Shown here one piece after another: positions 64,000 to 64,000 of a stretch of 64,000 bases of DNA; the first letter of the stretch is position 1, and each line of letters opens with the position of its first letter. This stretch comes from an uncultured Bacteroidia bacterium (GTDB lineage Bacteria; Bacteroidota; Bacteroidia; Bacteroidales; F082): assembly GCA_902801625.1 (NCBI GenBank), contig CADCJI010000004.1, positions 1 to 64,000 on the forward strand. The letters run 5' to 3'. The notes below the pieces were generated by a model. The model searched no databases and was not told the DNA's origin. It saw only the letters and a list, made by a program, of their open reading frames with translations. Made by a program: the position numbers and the translations under genes.

Positions 64000-64000
64000 A

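Overview
The window is chromosomal DNA from a member of the Bacteroidota, most likely an uncultured Bacteroidales. Four things point there. Several secreted proteins end in a type IX secretion (T9SS) sorting domain. Marker families typical of the order are present (DUF1599, BT_3928-like DoxX, DUF2279, DUF6263, C10 peptidase). The primary sigma factor is short (288 aa) and lacks region 1.1. Genes throughout start just downstream of a TAnnTTTG box, the Bacteroidota -7 element. Base composition is even and most genes are housekeeping. I see no rRNA, CRISPR array, insertion sequence or prophage.

Layout. 1-640: the end of gdhA and a Nudix hydrolase. 714-9838: two large T9SS proteins, a lipoprotein and a beta-barrel in one direction. 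9874-15658: a BatA-like membrane protein, parC and a lipoprotein whose 5' end carries a palindromic repeat. 15655-17417 (minus): cdaA and folP. 17454-25450: DUF1599, DoxX, an orphan DppB-type permease, an acyl-ACP thioesterase, an esterase-LysM protein, then (minus) a barrel and a polyvalent-protein-type kinase, then tpiA and prmA. 25483-31396: a 1564-aa exported protein of unknown function and dnaN. 31509-34776 (minus): DUF6263, a small T9SS protein and pckA. 34941-37643: a three-repeat cleaved-adhesin T9SS protein. 37735-42251 (minus): a C10 peptidase/beta-helix/T9SS protein, a second cysteine-peptidase-like protein, msrA, and an SGNH hydrolase. 42384-45515: the translation operon thrS-infC-rpmI-rplT. 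45611-46344: tRNA-Arg and tRNA-Tyr flanking an RRM protein. 46462-55836: a MalY-type aminotransferase, eno, ligA, a barrel, a PfkB kinase, recR, a MORN-like protein and a TPR lipoprotein. 55872-63999: DUF2279, phosphohexomutase, mltG, a GNAT-DUF559 fusion, an HtrA protease, rpoD and sodB.

The most notable observations are these. (1) rplT lacks about 68 nt, so its conserved N-terminus and its body lie in different frames; this is either an assembly error or a broken essential gene. (2) infC has no usable AUG and appears to start at AUA after a strong Shine-Dalgarno. (3) A DUF559 nuclease-like domain is fused in frame to a GNAT acetyltransferase, and inverted copies of one palindromic repeat bracket the domain, which looks like a mobile cassette. 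(4) Several families of palindromic repeats occur between genes and also inside reading frames, where they code for linkers or signal-peptide extensions. (5) Two terminator hairpins of one design show a compensatory base change.

All functional calls come from reading the sequence and recalling protein families. No database search was run.
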